NCBI GenBank assembly: GCA_027039295.1
Contig: JALWEW010000097.1
Span: forward strand, 1 to 8,593
Length of the DNA stretch: 8,593 bases
Source: Acidilobaceae archaeon
GTDB lineage: Archaea; Thermoproteota; Thermoprotei_A; Sulfolobales; Acidilobaceae
Direction of reading: 5' to 3'
Part shown: positions 4,828 through 8,593 of the stretch, piece after piece
Numbering within the stretch: the first letter of the stretch is position 1
How the letters are laid out: each line of letters starts with the position of its first letter
Made by a program: the position numbers and the translations under genes
The notes under the pieces: generated by a model
Databases searched by the model: none
What the model saw: the letters and a program-made list of their open reading frames with translations, nothing else
What the model was told of the DNA's origin: nothing

Positions 4828-7800
4828 TTGGGTGGGAGACCCGTTAGGGTTGCCGCAGCCGTGCTCCTAGCGCTCCTGGCAGCGGCGGCAATTCCAGCCT
4901 TCGCGCTGGGCGGATCCACCGTTAATCCTGAGGGACTCAAGGTCCTCGCGGAGCGTAGCATCGAGGTGGAAGTGCCCCCGGGATCCTATTATGTGGTGGC
5001 GGTCAACGCCTCCTCGGGGAGCGTGGAGACGCAGCCCCTCAACGCCCCGCCCCTGCCAGCCATAGCCCGGGAAGCGCTCGACCACGTGCCAGCCTGGATA
5101 AGGCCCCTGCTGGAGAGGCAGTTCCACCTCCTACTCCAGGGGGACCTCAGGGTAAGCTCTAGGAGCATCGTCTCGGCGGCGGACGTTAACGGTGATGGCC
5201 TCACGGACCTAGCAGTAGGCTGCGGCAAGGGGATCGTTAGAGTCTACATTAACGTCGGGTCCCGGGGGGAGCCCGTTTATAAGCTCTACGCCACCATAAA
5301 CGTCACCCAGGAGGCCGGGCTCGGCAATGAGACCTACGTGGCCCCCGCCCTCGGCGACCTGGACGGCGACGGCCTAGTCGATATGGTGGTCGGCCTGGCC
5401 AACGGCTCCCTGCTCTTCTACCGCAACGACGGCACACCAGAGGCCCCGCACTGGAGCCTCGTGGGAGAGTTCCTAGGGAACGTCAGTGTTGGGGGCTACG
5501 CGGCCCCCTACATATATGATGTGAACCACGACGGCAAGCCAGACCTGGTAGTGGGGAGCGCCGAGGGCATAATATACTGTTTCCTAAACAAGGGCACCAG
5601 GGCATCGCCCAAGTGGGTGGAGGACCAGCAGTACTTCCCGGCCTGGATAGAGGACTGGGGCGACGGCCGCGGCCCCCACTACGAGGGCGTGTGGGTGGGC
5701 AACTACTCGAAGCCAGCGCTCTTCGAGTACGGCTCCACGGAGTACCTGGTTATAGGCAACTCTAAGGGAGAGGTCTACCTCTTCCGCTCCACGGGCAACT
5801 CGACTGGGTACCCCTCATGGTCTAACATGGGCGCGCTACCGTATATCACGGCGCCATCATACGCCGCCCCCGAGGTAGCTGACATAGACGGCGACGGCGT
5901 GGTGGACCTAGTGCTCGGGAGCGGCGATGGCCACGTGTACCTGGCTAGGAACTACGGGTCACCCTTCTACCCCTACTTCAAGGCCTGGCCGAGCGAGGCC
6001 GAGAAGTACCTGCTCGCCAACTGGTTCTGGGGGCCGGCCTATTACCCCGTGCTTGACTACATACCCGTGGTTTCCACGGACTACAAGTACGTTGAGGACT
6101 ACGCCAGGCTGATCCTCAACACTAGCAAGCCCTACGTGGATGAGGTTGCCTACGCCATAGCGGTGGATAGGCCTTCAAACCTGAAGATGCTGGACGACCG
6201 CAACGGCTCCTACCTATACGTGGTCAACGCCGAGAGCATCTACAACATCTCCGAGAAGCTAGCCTACGTCAAGGTAGTAGACCACGGCGACTACACTACA
6301 CTAGCCTACAGGACCGAGGACGGCTGGAGGGAGATGCCACCCGAGATCTACTACAAGTACCTGGTGACTTTCAGCAGGTACATCATAGCGCCATGGGCGT
6401 GGCCCGACAGGTACCAGGGCCACTTCTTCAGGACCTTCCTACCCTACGACCACCGGTACAACGTCTCCCTACTCGAGAGGGTGGCTAACGCCACCACCCT
6501 GAGGGAGGCCGCCTACCTCGTGGACTACTGGCTCAGAGTGGACATAGGCGCATACTGGCACAGGGGCACGAAGCACTGGAAGCCCCCGGGCTGGTATAAC
6601 ATATACCTACACCTGAACGATACCGAGTGGACGATATTCTGCGGGGAGTTCGCGATAATATACGAGGTGTCCGCCAGGGCCGTCCTCATACCCACCGTGA
6701 ACATTGTTGACATAGCGGAGGACCACCAGTTCAATAACTTCTGGTACAACGGTACATGGCACCACGTCGACGCCTCCTCCGGGAGCCCCGGCGTTAACGG
6801 CACCTGGAAGGAGTACTTCGACCCGCCGCGGGGCCTGGCGGGCTGGTACAAGGACAAGGGCTTCAGCTACCCCATAGAGTGGGAGGAGAACGGCATGTAC
6901 GACCCGCCGTGGAGGTCGCCGATACCATACGCCCCACCAGGCATGCTGGCCAACCTCACATTCAAAGTGGTGGACATAAACGGCAGGCCCATAGACGGGG
7001 CGAGGGTCGAGGTCTGGAGCCACTGGACCATAGAGCACCACTACGACACGGCGCCCTACATAGCTGGGTTCACCTTCACCGACCTGGACGGGATGGCCTA
7101 CTTCCCCCTCCTAGGCCTCGGCAGGACCCACAACTTCACCGTGATAGTGACCTCGAGGATCGGGAGCACCATGTTCGAGATACACCTGGACAAGGGTGGA
7201 GACTATAACTTCACCGTAGTCATACCCCACGCCCTACCCGCGCCCCCCAAAGCGGAGCCCGCCAGGTACAACGTGGAGTCGAGGTACTACGTGAAGGCCG
7301 AGGCCGTGGTTCTCGGTGGGGAGCAGAACCCGCCCAGCTGGATACACATACTCTACGCCCTCTTCGGCTACAAGTACTACGTGGAGCTCTCGAGGGGCGT
7401 CTACATGGACTTCTACGTCCTGACCCCCGAGGACTACTCGTCGTATAGGAGCAACACGCCGTTCACAGCGGTTTACGCGGCGGAGCACACCGTAGGGGCC
7501 AGCACTGGCTACATACCCGTGCCCGGGGACGGCGTGCTCTACATTGTAGTCTCGAACAAGGGGAGCGTGACCACGAGCATAAGGGTTAAGCTGAACGTCA
7601 CGCTCTACGAGGACGCCGAGCCACCGGTCACCCTCATAGTCTCGCCATCCAACGGCGAGATCCTAAACGAGAGCACCGTCGTTGTCAGGTTCGGCTCGAC
7701 GAGCACCGACGTAGCCTACTACGAGGTCAGCGTCGACGGCTCCCCCTACGTGAGGGTGAAGGGTAACTCCTACACGCTGAAGGACCTAAGCGATGGCACC

Positions 7801-8529
7801 CACGTGGTGAGCGTTAGAGCCGTCGACGTCTCGGGCAACACGGGCGAGCCGGCTACGGTCACGTTCAGGGTGGACACGACGCCCCCCGAGCTTGTATTGG
7901 AGAATATAGCTGATGGCTACCTAGCCCTCAACAAGACGGTAACGGTGCACGGCCGCCTAGTAGGCGGCACGCAGCTACTCCTAAACGGTGCCCCCGTCAA
8001 GCTGGGCCCAGACGGCTCCTTCACCGTGAAGGTCACGCTACAGCCCGGGCTCAACACGCTCGACTTCAGGGCCGCCGACGAGGCTGGCAACTTGATGCAT
8101 AGCGTCGTCAGGGTCTACTACTACCCGCATATAGCGACCCAGGAGTACGTGGAGAAGGCTCTAGCCAACGCGAGCAGGGAAGTGGCGAACACGGTGATCG
8201 GCAAGCTCTCAGAGGTAAGCCAGGCGCAGTACCAGTCCCTCATGAGTAGGATAGACAGGCTCGACCGTGAACTCTTAACCACCATAAGCAGCTCCTACTC
8301 GGCCCTGAACGCCAGCATACGCTCCCTGGGAGAGGAGGTCAAGGCCGGACAGAGCCTCATAATAACAGAGGTACACAAGAGCAACACCAACCTCAACAAG
8401 ACCAGCGCCGCCCTATCCAGCGAGATCAAGAGCGTGAAGAAGACCGTGGGATACGCCACGACCGCAACCATAGTAGTACTGGCCGTCCTGGTGATAGCTG
8501 AGGGCGCGCTACTATTAAGGAAAAAGTGA
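4828..8529 (+). CDS. Stalked, membrane-anchored transglutaminase-like protein with FG-GAP propeller
   Basis: A 1233-residue exported protein. Residues 1-26 are a signal peptide (MGGRPVR, Ala/Leu core, AFA). FG-GAP/VCBS repeats with DxDxDG calcium loops start near Asp119 (DVNGDGLTD), 177 (DLDGDGLVD), 231 (DVNHDGKPD) and 352 (DIDGDGVVD); a degenerate one near 298 lacks the loop. The transglutaminase-like domain (about 535-665) has Cys605 in TIFCGEFA, His633 and Asp648 in DHQFNNFWYNGTWHHVDAS, the family's Cys-His-Asp order. Such domains cross-link or hydrolyse amide bonds. Then follow a carboxypeptidase-regulatory-like beta domain (711-805), an unassigned beta-rich domain, two Ig-like domains (931-1105), a coiled coil (1102-1208), a transmembrane helix (1212-1230) and RKK. 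About two dozen sequons suggest glycosylation. TTG 4828 is chosen by SD spacing and TATA position; in-frame GTG 4816 or 4786 are alternatives. Enzymatic activity and substrate are not shown by the sequence. Confidence 0.88.
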   Translation: MGGRPVRVAAAVLLALLAAAAIPAFALGGSTVNPEGLKVLAERSIEVEVPPGSYYVVAVNASSGSVETQPLNAPPLPAIAREALDHVPAWIRPLLERQFHLLLQGDLRVSSRSIVSAADVNGDGLTDLAVGCGKGIVRVYINVGSRGEPVYKLYATINVTQEAGLGNETYVAPALGDLDGDGLVDMVVGLANGSLLFYRNDGTPEAPHWSLVGEFLGNVSVGGYAAPYIYDVNHDGKPDLVVGSAEGIIYCFLNKGTRASPKWVEDQQYFPAWIEDWGDGRGPHYEGVWVGNYSKPALFEYGSTEYLVIGNSKGEVYLFRSTGNSTGYPSWSNMGALPYITAPSYAAPEVADIDGDGVVDLVLGSGDGHVYLARNYGSPFYPYFKAWPSEAEKYLLANWFWGPAYYPVLDYIPVVSTDYKYVEDYARLILNTSKPYVDEVAYAIAVDRPSNLKMLDDRNGSYLYVVNAESIYNISEKLAYVKVVDHGDYTTLAYRTEDGWREMPPEIYYKYLVTFSRYIIAPWAWPDRYQGHFFRTFLPYDHRYNVSLLERVANATTLREAAYLVDYWLRVDIGAYWHRGTKHWKPPGWYNIYLHLNDTEWTIFCGEFAIIYEVSARAVLIPTVNIVDIAEDHQFNNFWYNGTWHHVDASSGSPGVNGTWKEYFDPPRGLAGWYKDKGFSYPIEWEENGMYDPPWRSPIPYAPPGMLANLTFKVVDINGRPIDGARVEVWSHWTIEHHYDTAPYIAGFTFTDLDGMAYFPLLGLGRTHNFTVIVTSRIGSTMFEIHLDKGGDYNFTVVIPHALPAPPKAEPARYNVESRYYVKAEAVVLGGEQNPPSWIHILYALFGYKYYVELSRGVYMDFYVLTPEDYSSYRSNTPFTAVYAAEHTVGASTGYIPVPGDGVLYIVVSNKGSVTTSIRVKLNVTLYEDAEPPVTLIVSPSNGEILNESTVVVRFGSTSTDVAYYEVSVDGSPYVRVKGNSYTLKDLSDGTHVVSVRAVDVSGNTGEPATVTFRVDTTPPELVLENIADGYLALNKTVTVHGRLVGGTQLLLNGAPVKLGPDGSFTVKVTLQPGLNTLDFRAADEAGNLMHSVVRVYYYPHIATQEYVEKALANASREVANTVIGKLSEVSQAQYQSLMSRIDRLDRELLTTISSSYSALNASIRSLGEEVKAGQSLIITEVHKSNTNLNKTSAALSSEIKSVKKTVGYATTATIVVLAVLVIAEGALLLRKK

Positions 8530-8570
8530 CTCCTCCCCCGGAACCCTCCCCCTCTTTCTCGGCCCCCTCT
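8530..8570 (+). terminator. Pyrimidine-rich terminator candidate after the last gene
   Basis: Almost pure C/T sequence begins at the TGA stop and includes CTCTTTCTC (8552-8560). No stable stem is evident. No further gene starts before the window ends at 8593. Confidence 0.3.
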
Positions 8571-8593
8571 AGAGCCACGAGGCACTATAGGGG

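Noticed and set aside
6607..7041. 144-codon minus-strand frame across the transglutaminase region
   Set aside because: An antisense shadow of GC-rich codons; the sense strand encodes the conserved triad.
1..8593. CRISPR array, rRNA, insertion sequence or replication origin
   Set aside because: No regular repeat-spacer pattern, rRNA motif, transposase or origin-like repeat cluster was seen on either strand.

Overview
This window looks like chromosomal DNA of a hyperthermophilic crenarchaeon (Thermoproteota), perhaps of the Desulfurococcales/Pyrodictiaceae type. The reasons are the high G+C content, heavy use of AGG, ATA and CTA codons, GTG/TTG starts, GGTG-type Shine-Dalgarno (SD) sites, TATA-like promoters with short leaders, a tRNA gene with encoded CCA, and giant N-glycosylatable surface proteins carrying a coiled-coil stalk and one C-terminal membrane anchor. 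The species cannot be told from sequence reading alone.

Left part (1-1203). A tRNA-Ser(GCT) gene (38-122) comes first. A minus-strand reading frame runs into its 3' half from downstream. It resembles the N-terminal fragment, int(N), of an SSV-type tyrosine integrase and is broken by an in-frame TGA, so the tRNA was probably an attachment site for a virus or plasmid. Next come a small CxxCxxC protein (345-578, +) and, convergent with it, a 60-residue AbrB/SpoVT-like DNA-binding protein (553-735, -) with a clear TATA box. Upstream of the abrB-like gene is a cluster of ACTAGA-type repeats, including a perfect 10-bp inverted repeat. After that lies a candidate structured RNA (840-929): an 11-bp perfect terminal stem closing onto C-box-like and D-box elements that form a near-canonical kink-turn. 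Positions 930-1203 hold no convincing gene.

Right part (1204-8593). Two very large genes lie head to tail on the + strand. The first (1260-4685) encodes a secreted gingipain-type (family C25) cysteine peptidase with a propeptide, a His/Cys pair, beta-sandwich domains, a heptad coiled coil and a C-terminal transmembrane anchor. The second (4828-8529) encodes a secreted protein with FG-GAP/VCBS calcium-binding repeats, a transglutaminase-like domain with Cys-His-Asp, Ig-like domains, a coiled coil and a C-terminal anchor. Both are built as an enzymatic head on a membrane-rooted stalk, like the stalk subunit of crenarchaeal S-layers.

The two genes share more than layout. Each has a TATT(A)ATA box, then 24-25 nt, then a 15-nt hairpin (6-bp stem, 3-nt loop) whose 3' arm is the G-run of the SD, so the predicted mRNA starts at a hairpin that hides its own ribosome-binding site. 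The mature N-termini also share a PGSxYVV...E...AP..LP motif. My working hypothesis is a co-regulated cell-surface module for protein processing and cross-linking. Whether it belongs to the host or to the element integrated at the tRNA cannot be decided here, because no second attachment site or int(C) lies in the window.
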